From contig JBPCOJ010000083.1 in the NCBI GenBank assembly GCA_051000345.1, positions 1-25,178 on the forward strand: DNA of 25,178 nt, in the 5' to 3' direction. The DNA is from JBHENC01 sp051000345 (lineage in GTDB: Bacteria; Acidobacteriota; Blastocatellia; Pyrinomonadales; Pyrinomonadaceae). Position numbers and translations under genes: made by a program. The stretch's first letter is position 1; each line of letters starts with the position of its first letter. Of this stretch, positions 15,801-21,851 are shown one piece after another. The notes below the pieces were generated by a model that was given only the letters and a program-made list of their open reading frames with translations, ran no database searches and was not told the origin of the DNA.

Positions 15801-16055
15801 AACATGGACGCCGAACGCCGCGAACGCCTCGCGCAGCAAATCGGGCAGGTGCGCCACTTCGATCAACTCTTCGTCATTTCGCACGACGACACATTTGAAG
15901 AAGCCGTCGATCACATCGTCCACGTCGAACGCGCGAGCGACAGCAGCAGCGGCGACAATCATCAAAGCGACGCTGGCAATGATGTCGATGCTGCTGCTGA
16001 CAGTGATGAGCCGCGCCCTCGTCGCAAACGCGCGCGTGCGGAATCCGTCGCGTAA
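12897..16055 (+). CDS. SbcC/Rad50-like SMC-family ATPase
   Basis: 1052 residues. Head: N-terminal MHVTRVELENIKCHAHAEFT with Walker A GENGAGKTT at 30-38. Coiled coil: roughly 190-500 and 540-880, rich in Glu/Arg/Ala/Leu. The apex holds GLCPILSERCLN with Cys516 and Cys523, at the centre of the protein like a Rad50 zinc hook but spaced C-x6-C rather than CxxC. C-terminal head: signature LSGGEQMAAALSVRLALL (about 935) and Walker B LAFFDEPTTNMDAERR (about 959), then FVISHDDTFEEAVDH. The tail after 1010 is Asp/Ser-rich then basic. Family: tethers and processes DNA ends, usually with an SbcD/Mre11 nuclease. No SbcD gene is adjacent; RNase HI follows 28 bases downstream, probably in the same transcript. 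Confidence 0.88.
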   Translation: MHVTRVELENIKCHAHAEFTFERGTTAITGENGAGKTTILEAIAWALFDTLEYSKDDFLRRGAKKGVVRVTFESDLDERQYMVYRDTGNGYYVFDHGLNMRIAEKKTDVAATLRQHLGIEPGTDLKGLFRSAIGVPQGTFTADFLRTATERKASFDRLLKVEEYREGAERLRDTVNLIRERAAEVRGRISGAESQLARYDELALGHTEAAARTLELGASLAQLQQETEQRAAVVHDMDAAEQSLNETRSLRDRLEVEQDAAARRLRDVTTERDAALRATERAQAVEDSHRAHLAALDVLRQLEIERHARELLRTESGRIAQLQSTAAADVRRLDEALERAIAAGAKAAALETEIKEQEALERERERLRDLRAQAIGARARLAKLDTELEALRTQHAQTQKRVKEAQSGEDAPARLEKLESERTDVETTLSAVEKAATSLKHLQDQRKDLAREAERLRTLTASLEKEISELETFSACAAQATELDARLRELTERAASLRAEITRDERMRVEVKGGLCPILSERCLNIGEGQTLEGYFTDHLTANTAELGALETEQAKVVAAVRDAREAEKYFSRIERARMELAGGRELLSAREATLARIDAEITELPPAGTAHLKELKFQLFGIDAELKDVREAALKHAELQPLRQRLKEIEAEGIKRRDERAEVAAAAEALNALESDITHNEKHLRALNDPRGRAAALRLEAELEAQLKREAVGARDALCVLDEQAQDFAAKLNVYNQLDARWEETRVRRDETIDAHREYVSSQALAATLPARETEVQKATQEATHVAQETKRAGDEYLKLAAAYNREQHTTERGALALAREQTAATRAQLDAAETREAFLVAELERLTKVRDEMRAEFVEKERLERLNEATDFIRDVLKQAGPLVTESYLYNVSIEANQLFREITGEAGRALRWTRDYEIVLEEEGHERSFQNLSGGEQMAAALSVRLALLKQLSDIRLAFFDEPTTNMDAERRERLAQQIGQVRHFDQLFVISHDDTFEEAVDHIVHVERASDSSSGDNHQSDAGNDVDAAADSDEPRPRRKRARAESVA

Positions 16056-16083
16056 CAAGCTTGATGTTTACGGAGAATCGGCT

Positions 16084-16542
16084 TTGAAGGAAGTAACAAT
16101 ACTCAGTGACGGATCGAGCCTCGGCAACGGGCAAAAGGAACCACGCGCGGCGGCTGTCGCAGTCCTCGGCTATCGCGGCCTCTGGCGCGCAGTCGGTTCC
16201 TATCTCGGCGTGGCGACGAATCAGCAAGCGGAAATCGCCGCCGCCACGCTCGGCCTCGAAGCATTAAACGAACCGTGCCGCGTGCGGCTCTTAACCGATT
16301 CGCGTTACGTCGTCGAAACAATGGCGGGGCGTTTTCGTCGCAAAGCGAATCTCGAATGGTGGCAGAAATTGGACAGCGCCGCAAACGCGCACAAAATCTC
16401 ATGGACGTGGACAAAGGGACATGCCGGACACGTTGTGCAGGAAGCAGTTGATACTGCGGCCAGACGCATTGCTGCGCTCGGACACGTTGACGAAAGCGTG
16501 CTTAGAGAAGCCATCGACACTATCGGCGCAACGGAACTTTAA
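16084..16542 (+). CDS. rnhA: Ribonuclease HI
   Basis: 152 residues from a TTG at 16084 preceded by GGAGAA (16072-16077) at good spacing; longer readings extend into the SMC gene in another frame. All catalytic residues are visible: Asp9 in LSDGSS, Glu50 in NQQAEIAAATLGLEAL, Asp72 in LTDSRYV, His113 in TWTKGHAGH and Asp123 in QEAVDTAAR. The protein cuts RNA in RNA-DNA hybrids using two metals. Differences from E. coli: the glycine-rich DGSCLGNPGPGG loop is DGSSLGNGQKEPRAAA, and the Asn-Glu-Arg between His and the last Asp is VVQEAV. It follows the SMC-like ATPase closely, so the two may act together at R-loops or DNA ends (inference). Confidence 0.88.
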   Translation: MKEVTILSDGSSLGNGQKEPRAAAVAVLGYRGLWRAVGSYLGVATNQQAEIAAATLGLEALNEPCRVRLLTDSRYVVETMAGRFRRKANLEWWQKLDSAANAHKISWTWTKGHAGHVVQEAVDTAARRIAALGHVDESVLREAIDTIGATEL

Positions 16543-16709
16543 GACGACGCAGATTTAAGAATAGAGTGGGATTTATTTCCGCCGATACTTCCTACACTCT
16601 TGCGATTAGTCTTCGGCAAGGTTCGGTTCTATAATCCTTCTTCCCCGACAAAGAGCCGCGCTCTTTCACCAACAGACTCTTTCGTGTTTCGCTCGTTCAG
16701 AACAATCAA

Positions 16710-18764
16710 GTGTTCGACCTCGATTCAATTCTCGCTGACCGGCGTGCATCGCGCCGCTTCCTCGCGCGCCGCTCGCGCGCCGCACACCCGCATACGCTCG
16801 CCGCTCTCTTTTTTCTTTGCATCGCATTTCTAATTCACGTACACGCGCAAACTCCCGCGCGCGGCTGGCTCTGGCAAAATCCTTTGCCGCAGGGCAACGC
16901 GTTGTACAGCATTCGCTTCAGCGCAGATAAACTTCACGGCTGGGCGATTGGCGACGGCGCGGCGATTCTGCACACGAACGACGGCGGCTTCGAGTGGGAA
17001 ACACAAAGTTCGCCCGTCGGCGTTACGCTTTACAGTCTCTTCGTCAAAGACAAAACACACGCTGTCGCTGTCGGCGCGCGCGGCGTCGTGCTGACCACAA
17101 ACGACGGCGGTGCGCGTTGGCTGCAAAGACAAACGGGCATACGCGATCATCTTTATAGCGTCGCGTTTGCGCCTGATGATTTCATGCTCGGCTGGGCTGC
17201 CGGAACATACGGAACGATACTCATCACGACAGACGGCGGGCTGACGTGGAGCAAAAAACAAACGAACGTCAACGCGCATCTCGCTTCCGTGTCGTTCGCC
17301 AACGCAAAGACAGGCGCGACCGTCGGAGCATCCGGCACGCTGCTCGTCACAAACGACGGCGGACTGACGTGGCAACGCCGTGCCGTACCGAATCAATTCC
17401 CGCTCACGAGCATAATGTTCCTGACCGCGAAGCGCGCCGTCGCCGTCGGTTACGGCGGCACGATCCTGCGCACCGAAGACGGCGGCGAAACTTGGATGCC
17501 CGTCAACTATGCGCTGCGCACAGACCTTTATGCGGTTTACTTTGCGAACGACAAACGCGGATGGGCGACGGGCGATGCGGGCGTCGTGCTGTTGACGGGC
17601 GACGGCGGCACGACTTGGCTGCCCGTCAATGTGCGCACGAGTCCGCGCCTTGCCGCAATCTTTTTTACGGATGAAAACACGGGATGGGCGGCTGGCAATG
17701 ACGGCCTTGTGCTGCGCACGGACGACGGCGGTTTTCAGTGGCGACGCTTAACCGAAGGCGGGCGCGACGATCTCGCGGACATCTTTTTCTTGGACAACTC
17801 GCGCGGATGGGCGTGCGGCGCGCGCGGGCGAATTCTTTACACGAGTTCCGGCGGCAAGCGCTGGACGGTGCGTCCGACGGGCATAACAGCGCGCCTCAAC
17901 AGCATCACTTTCGTTGATGACGCGAACGGCTGGACGGTGGGCGAAGCAGGCACAATTCTGCGCTCGACAACGGGCGGCATCGTGTGGACGCCGCAACGCT
18001 CCGGCGTCACGGATGATTTGTTCGGCGTTCATTTCGTCAGCGCAACTCGCGGCTGGGCAGTCGGAGCACGCGGTAATATCCTGCGCACGGACGACGGCGG
18101 CGAAACGTGGCATTCGCAAATTTCCAACTCCGTCGCGTGGCTCGAAGCCGTGCGCTTTACGGATGCCTTGCACGGCGTCGCCGTCGGCTCGCGCGGCACA
18201 ATCCTGCGCACAGAGGACGGCGGCGAGACTTGGAAATACGTTGAATCGAACGTCAAGGAATGGCTCTACAGCATCGCGTTCGCCGATGCCCTGCGCGGCT
18301 ATGCCGTCGGCTCGCGCGGCACAATCCTGCGCACAGACGATGGCGGCAAAACTTGGAAGCCGCAGGAAACGAGCGTCATCGCAAACTTCTTCGCCGTCTC
18401 CGCCGCGAGCCGCGACGACGCACTTATCTCCGGCGATCAGGGACGCGTTTTGCGCACGCGAAACGGCGGGCTATCGTGGGACTTGCAGGCAACAGGCACG
18501 AGCGCATCGCTTTTCTCCGTCGCCTATCGCGGCGGCTCCGACGCATGGGTGGCGGGACGCGGCGGCGCAATCCTTAGACGCAACCGTGACATCGCCACCA
18601 TCAGAATTCCCATCCCCAAAACCGCACCCACCTTGCGCACTGCGCCGCCCGCGCTTCAACCACAAAACACTTCACAGCAAACCGCCCTGCCCATCATCTT
18701 AGACGACGGCGACATCCCTCGCGCCGCTCCGCCACCAGCCGCCGACAAACGCCCGCCACAATAA
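16710..18764 (+). CDS. Exported 14-repeat Ycf48/BNR-type propeller protein
   Basis: 684 residues from GTG at 16710. A basic leader (MFDLDSILADRRASRRFLAR) precedes a hydrophobic stretch TLAALFFLCIAFLIHVHAQ, cleavage expected after HAQ. Then repeats of about 40-45 residues, each ending GwavG..GtiLrT.DGG.tW. I count 14 from GWAIGDGAAILHTNDGGFEW to the degenerate AWVAGRGGAILRRN; fourteen equals two seven-bladed propellers of the photosystem II assembly factor Ycf48 type. Residues after about 622 form a Pro-rich tail. Repeats 11 and 12 share 35 identical bases (18180-18214 and 18303-18337), a sign of recent unit duplication. In non-photosynthetic bacteria such proteins are periplasmic or outer-surface binders of unknown ligand; the plant name does not imply photosynthesis. 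No strong ribosome site, so the start is uncertain. Confidence 0.85.
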   Translation: MFDLDSILADRRASRRFLARRSRAAHPHTLAALFFLCIAFLIHVHAQTPARGWLWQNPLPQGNALYSIRFSADKLHGWAIGDGAAILHTNDGGFEWETQSSPVGVTLYSLFVKDKTHAVAVGARGVVLTTNDGGARWLQRQTGIRDHLYSVAFAPDDFMLGWAAGTYGTILITTDGGLTWSKKQTNVNAHLASVSFANAKTGATVGASGTLLVTNDGGLTWQRRAVPNQFPLTSIMFLTAKRAVAVGYGGTILRTEDGGETWMPVNYALRTDLYAVYFANDKRGWATGDAGVVLLTGDGGTTWLPVNVRTSPRLAAIFFTDENTGWAAGNDGLVLRTDDGGFQWRRLTEGGRDDLADIFFLDNSRGWACGARGRILYTSSGGKRWTVRPTGITARLNSITFVDDANGWTVGEAGTILRSTTGGIVWTPQRSGVTDDLFGVHFVSATRGWAVGARGNILRTDDGGETWHSQISNSVAWLEAVRFTDALHGVAVGSRGTILRTEDGGETWKYVESNVKEWLYSIAFADALRGYAVGSRGTILRTDDGGKTWKPQETSVIANFFAVSAASRDDALISGDQGRVLRTRNGGLSWDLQATGTSASLFSVAYRGGSDAWVAGRGGAILRRNRDIATIRIPIPKTAPTLRTAPPALQPQNTSQQTALPIILDDGDIPRAAPPPAADKRPPQ

Positions 18765-18889
18765 TTCCGATAGTTATACTTTAACGGCCTCGCGCAAAAA
18801 GCAATCAACATTACATACGAGGGGATAGCTATAAAAGTCATGTCGATGTTCGGTCGGTTGCAATCGCTTGTTAGCTGCGACATTCATAA

Positions 18890-19348
18890 CTAAAACTCTT
18901 TACAAAGTTGCCTCGCTTCGCCTTGCGACAAAACTTTTAACTTCAGCGATTTTATTGTTTCTTCGTCTGATGACATCGAACACATCAAAAGCGTTTGGAA
19001 AGCGTCTTCTTTAGCTTCCAGCGATAACTCTTTTTGCGAAGTGTAATTTGTGTAATTCTTTGCGATGCGCTCCCAAATGGCGATTTCTTTGTCTGGGTTC
19101 ATATCGCGCTTGAAGTTGTCAATCCAACTCTCTAACGAAGATTTGTCAACTTCGGCAAAAGTTTCGTGTAGTTTCTTGGTACGGCGTAATTGTTCTTCCG
19201 TCAACTGCTCGCGTTGAATCGCGTTTGGTTTAAGGTCAGCCGGATTTACGCGCTCAATACGGGATTGTTGCTTTTCACCTTGCCCCGCACAACCAAAGCC
19301 GAGAAAAGTCAAAAGCGATGAAAGCATTGCGCGCATCACGATTTTCAT
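18890..19348 (-). CDS. Putative lipoprotein of unknown function
   Basis: 152 residues. N-terminus MKIVMRAMLSSLLTFLGFGC then AGQGEKQQ: a basic leader, hydrophobic core and Cys20 within GFGC, an imperfect lipobox. The mature part is charged and helical (LTEEQLRRTKKLHETFAEVD, WIDNFKRDMNPDKEIAIWERIAKN), ending GEARQLCKEF with a second Cys. I do not recognise the family. ATG at 19346-19348; an AATTTC/GAAATT small hairpin lies just upstream. Its orientation is opposite to the propeller gene, with 125 bases between their ends (convergent) and no clear terminator there. Base use is AT-richer than the plus-strand neighbours. Confidence 0.65.
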   Translation of the reverse strand: MKIVMRAMLSSLLTFLGFGCAGQGEKQQSRIERVNPADLKPNAIQREQLTEEQLRRTKKLHETFAEVDKSSLESWIDNFKRDMNPDKEIAIWERIAKNYTNYTSQKELSLEAKEDAFQTLLMCSMSSDEETIKSLKLKVLSQGEARQLCKEF

Positions 19349-19397
19349 TTTTACAATTTCGTTTGAAATTTACAACGAAGCGCCCAGCTGCGCCTTA

Positions 19398-19448
19398 TTC
19401 AGCATGAAGGACTCACCATACTGAATATCAAAGTTAGAGTAAGACATT
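19398..19448. repeat. Paired ~50-bp repeat, copy 1 (downstream side of toxin-antitoxin genes)
   Basis: Aligns with 20064-20118: 45 of 51 bases identical with one 4-base gap; both begin TTCAGCA and end AAGACATT. Read on the minus strand it starts ATGTCTTACTCT and encodes MSYSNFDIQYGESFMLN and a few more codons to a stop at 19370, so it may be a gene-start relic. Confidence 0.8.
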
Positions 19449-19468
19449 TGGACTGTACTAAAGTGCCG

Positions 19469-19783
19469 TTATAAACCGAGCCATAACCGAACAACATCTT
19501 CGACGGAGACGAGTTGCGCCGGTTGTAGTGTTCCCAACTTCCGAATCATTTTTGCGTGCGGGATAGTCACAAGTTTTTGTGCGTCAAACGCTCCGGCGCG
19601 AAGGAACTTAACCTGAAGCTGCACTTCAAATCTTGAGTTACGAACGCTGGTCGTATGCGGCACGAGCGTCGCCAAAGCTCTGTCTTCGTCCGCCGCCGGA
19701 ATGCTCAACACCAAACAAGGGCGAACTTTGGCGGCGTAGCCCAAATCAACCAGCCAGATTTCACCACGGTTAGGATTGGGCAT
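19469..19783 (-). CDS. PemK/MazF-family toxin (mRNA interferase)
   Basis: 104 residues, MPNPNRGEIWLVDLGYAAKV then RPCLVLSIPAADEDRALATLVPHTTSVR, FEVQLQ, QKLVTIPHAKMIRKLG and a last helix VSVEDVVRLWLGL. 'RGEIWlvdlg...kvRPclvls' is the standard PemK/MazF opening; Arg at RP and the Thr/His of PHTTS are in the active-site region of this family. Members cut mRNA, often at specific short motifs. I choose ATG at 19781-19783, with AGAGAAG upstream; an in-frame TTG at 19807 would add eight residues. Overlaps the antitoxin's end, so the pair is co-translated. Antitoxin first, toxin second is the common order. Confidence 0.9.
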   Translation of the reverse strand: MPNPNRGEIWLVDLGYAAKVRPCLVLSIPAADEDRALATLVPHTTSVRNSRFEVQLQVKFLRAGAFDAQKLVTIPHAKMIRKLGTLQPAQLVSVEDVVRLWLGL

Positions 19784-19970
19784 CGGCTGCTGCTTCTCTG
19801 CGGTCAAGTTCCAAGAACAGTTCTTCTGCGCTCAAGACAAGTTCCTCATCAGAGGGCGGCGGGAAATCAAGCTGCAAGGTGCGGTGCAAAATGGCCGCCG
19901 CCACTTCCTTCTTTTCGAGTTCAGGCAACCCGTCAAAAATTGAAATCAAACTTTGTGCTGATGGTGTCAT
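19770..19970 (-). CDS. Antitoxin partner of the PemK-like toxin
   Basis: 66 residues, MTPSAQSLISIFDGLPELEK then KEVAAAILHRTLQLDFPPPSDEELVLSAEELFLELDRREA. The 'FDgLPe.Ek.eva.aILrRt...d.ppLsdeelv..AeelFl.LD..Ea' pattern is the small addiction-module protein typically placed before PemK/MazF-like toxins in Cyanobacteria and Acidobacteria. Strong ribosome site AGGAGG (19977-19982) six bases before the ATG, far better than that of the toxin, which would give antitoxin excess. The two genes overlap by 14 bases. The C-terminal acidic helix probably occupies the toxin's RNA site. Confidence 0.85.
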   Translation of the reverse strand: MTPSAQSLISIFDGLPELEKKEVAAAILHRTLQLDFPPPSDEELVLSAEELFLELDRREAAADAQS

Positions 19971-20063
19971 CTTATGCCTCCTGCCACCAATTGAAAACTA
20001 AACGGCAAGATTTTTCAACCCGTTGCCAAAGATGCGCGACTACATCTTTTTCGGTGTGAATGA

Positions 20064-20118
20064 TTCAGCAAGAATGACTCGCCATACTGAAAACTTATCA
20101 AAGTTAAATCAAGACATT
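20064..20118. repeat. Paired ~50-bp repeat, copy 2 (upstream side of toxin-antitoxin genes)
   Basis: Partner of 19398-19448, same orientation, with 615 bases between copies. It carries four extra bases, so the QYGESF reading seen in copy 1 shifts frame here (ISFQYGESFLLN). It ends 12 bases from the zwf stop. The rest of 19971-20130 shows nothing further except the antitoxin ribosome site. Confidence 0.8.
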
Positions 20119-20130
20119 CAGCGGCAAGAT

Positions 20131-21681
20131 TTATAGCCTGCGCCAGCGACGGCCATCCTTTTCGATAAGGTCGGAGGCGCATTGCGGCCCCCATGTTCCG
20201 GCTTCGTAGTCCGGGAAGTTTGTGGTCGCGGGCTTTTTCCATGCTTCGAGAATCGGCATCACGATTTCCCAGCCGCGTTCGGTCATGTCGCGGCGCGCGA
20301 AAAGAGTCGGGTCGCCGATCATGCAGTCGTGCAGCAGGCGTTCGTAGGCTTCGGGCGAAGGAGTGTCGAAGCTTTCGCCGTAGCGAAAGTCCATGTTGAC
20401 GGAGCGAACGCTCGTTGTCTGTCCGGGCAGTTTCGCGCCGATGCGTAAGGTTATGCCTTCGTTCGGTTGCACGCGGACGACGAGCACATCCGGGTCAATC
20501 GGCGCGTCTGTTTGCGTGAAGAGTTGGCGCGGCGTGTTTTTGAATTGAATGGCGATTTCCGTGACGCGCTTCGGCAGCCGCTTGCCGCTTCGTATGTAAA
20601 AAGGCACGTCCGCCCAGCGCCAATTATCGAAGAGAAGTTTGACGGCGGCGAAGGTCTCCGTAGAGGACTCTGGATTAACATCCGGCTCCTGGCAATAGCC
20701 GATGACGGGCAGGCCGTTGATCGAGCCTGCGCCGTATTGACCGCGCACGGCGAAGTCCTTGACTTCATCCGAAGGAATTGCGCGGACGGCTTGCATCGCT
20801 TTGATTTTTTCGTCGCGGACGGCGTTGGCGCTTAAAGAAGCGGGCGGCTCCATCGCAATGAGCGCGAGGATTTGAAAGATGTGGTTCTGAAGCATGTCGC
20901 GCACGACGCCCGATTCTTCGTAGTAGCCGCCGCGCCCTTCGACGCCGACTGTTTCCGCGTTGGTGATTTGTACATGGTCTATGTAGTTGCGATTCCAGAG
21001 CGGCTCGAAAATGCTGTTGGCGAAGCGAAAGGTTAAAAGATTCTGGACGGTTTCCTTGCCCAGATAATGGTCTATGCGATAGACCTGATCTTCATTGAAG
21101 ACTTCGGCGAGTTCGCGGTTGAGTGCGCGCGCGCTTTCGAGATCGTGGCCGAACGGTTTTTCGACGATGATGCGCGCCCAACGCTCTGCTTCCGCCGGAT
21201 GCGCCAAGTCCGCCGCGCCGATTTGTTTCGCAATCAAACCGAAAACGCTCGGCGCTGTCGAGAGATAAAAAATACGGTTGCCGCTCGTGCCGCGCTCTGT
21301 GTCCGCGCGTTCGAGCGTGGCCTGTAATTGCTTGTAAGTTTCCGGGCTGTCGAACTCGCCGGGAAAGTAGTAAAGGCCAGCCGCAAAATTCCGCCACAAG
21401 TCTTCATCAATTGTTTTGTCGTCGCTGAATTCGATGATCGCGTCGTGCATCTTCCGGCGAAAATCGTCTTCCGTCATAGGCGTGCGCGCCGTGCCGACGA
21501 TGGCGAAGTTGTCGGGCAAAAGCTTATGCTGCGCGAGATGATAAAGCGCCGGCACAAGCTTGCGTTTCGTCAGATCGCCGCTCGCTCCGAAGATAACGAG
21601 GGCGCACGGCGGCGGCCTGTGTAAAGGCGTCGTGACATCTGCTTGCGGTTCGTCGGTTGTAGTTGTGTCGGATTGTGGCAT
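20131..21681 (-). CDS. zwf: Glucose-6-phosphate 1-dehydrogenase
   Basis: 516 residues from the ATG at 21679-21681 (MPQSDTTTTDEPQ); a longer in-frame start at 21780 would add 33 residues with no family counterpart. The enzyme oxidises glucose 6-phosphate to 6-phosphogluconolactone with NADP+, entering the oxidative pentose phosphate and Entner-Doudoroff routes. Seen: nucleotide-binding VIFGASGDLTKRKL (29-42), substrate lysine region VEKPFGHDLESA, active-site RIDHYLGKE at 202-210, then FANSIFEPLWNRNYIDHVQI, the ESGVVRDMLQNHIFQIL block, and PFYIRSGKRLPKR. Length and motifs are complete. No 6PGL or 6PGD gene is beside it. It lies downstream of dnaX on the same strand, with 170 featureless bases between; the ROK kinase at 3595 could supply its substrate (inference). 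Confidence 0.97.
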   Translation of the reverse strand: MPQSDTTTTDEPQADVTTPLHRPPPCALVIFGASGDLTKRKLVPALYHLAQHKLLPDNFAIVGTARTPMTEDDFRRKMHDAIIEFSDDKTIDEDLWRNFAAGLYYFPGEFDSPETYKQLQATLERADTERGTSGNRIFYLSTAPSVFGLIAKQIGAADLAHPAEAERWARIIVEKPFGHDLESARALNRELAEVFNEDQVYRIDHYLGKETVQNLLTFRFANSIFEPLWNRNYIDHVQITNAETVGVEGRGGYYEESGVVRDMLQNHIFQILALIAMEPPASLSANAVRDEKIKAMQAVRAIPSDEVKDFAVRGQYGAGSINGLPVIGYCQEPDVNPESSTETFAAVKLLFDNWRWADVPFYIRSGKRLPKRVTEIAIQFKNTPRQLFTQTDAPIDPDVLVVRVQPNEGITLRIGAKLPGQTTSVRSVNMDFRYGESFDTPSPEAYERLLHDCMIGDPTLFARRDMTERGWEIVMPILEAWKKPATTNFPDYEAGTWGPQCASDLIEKDGRRWRRL

Positions 21682-21851
21682 AGGAATTTTTAGTGTTTTA
21701 GCGCGGGCGATTAAAGTTAAAAGACGAACATTGAAAATCAGAGCACTCGAATCGTTTTTCAATTCTTCAAGTCGCTTCAAAGCGTTTCGTGCGGCGAGGA
21801 TTTTACGAAAAGCGCGGCGGGTAAATCAAAGAATTTCGGCGCAAGTTTCTT

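Noticed and set aside
15180..16058. Long open frame (292 codons) antisense to the SMC-like gene
   Set aside because: It is the mirror of a GC-rich, codon-biased gene; residues show no domain and are rich in Cys/Arg/Ala as expected of antisense reading. The plus-strand gene has all its ATPase motifs.
15784..16083. Upstream extension of RNase HI by 100 codons
   Set aside because: This stretch is the SMC gene in another frame. The TTG at 16084 has a good ribosome site and yields a normal RNase HI N-terminus.
16600..16635. Promoter for the propeller gene (TATAAT at 16630-16635)
   Set aside because: The -10 is perfect but the nearest TTGCGA (16600) is 24 bases upstream and no other -35 fits, so it is not listed as a feature.
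16710..18764. Photosynthesis link from the Ycf48-like protein
   Set aside because: The BNR/Ycf48 repeat is common in non-phototrophic bacteria, and no photosynthesis gene is present in the window.
20003..20132. Repeated CGGCAAGATTT at 20003 and 20122 near the toxin-antitoxin pair
   Set aside because: Eleven bases in a nearby AT-rich gap is within chance and does not line up with the 50-bp repeat borders.
20015..20242. Minus-strand 75-codon frame overlapping the end of zwf
   Set aside because: Most of it is zwf read in another frame; only its QYGESF segment is of interest and belongs to the repeat.
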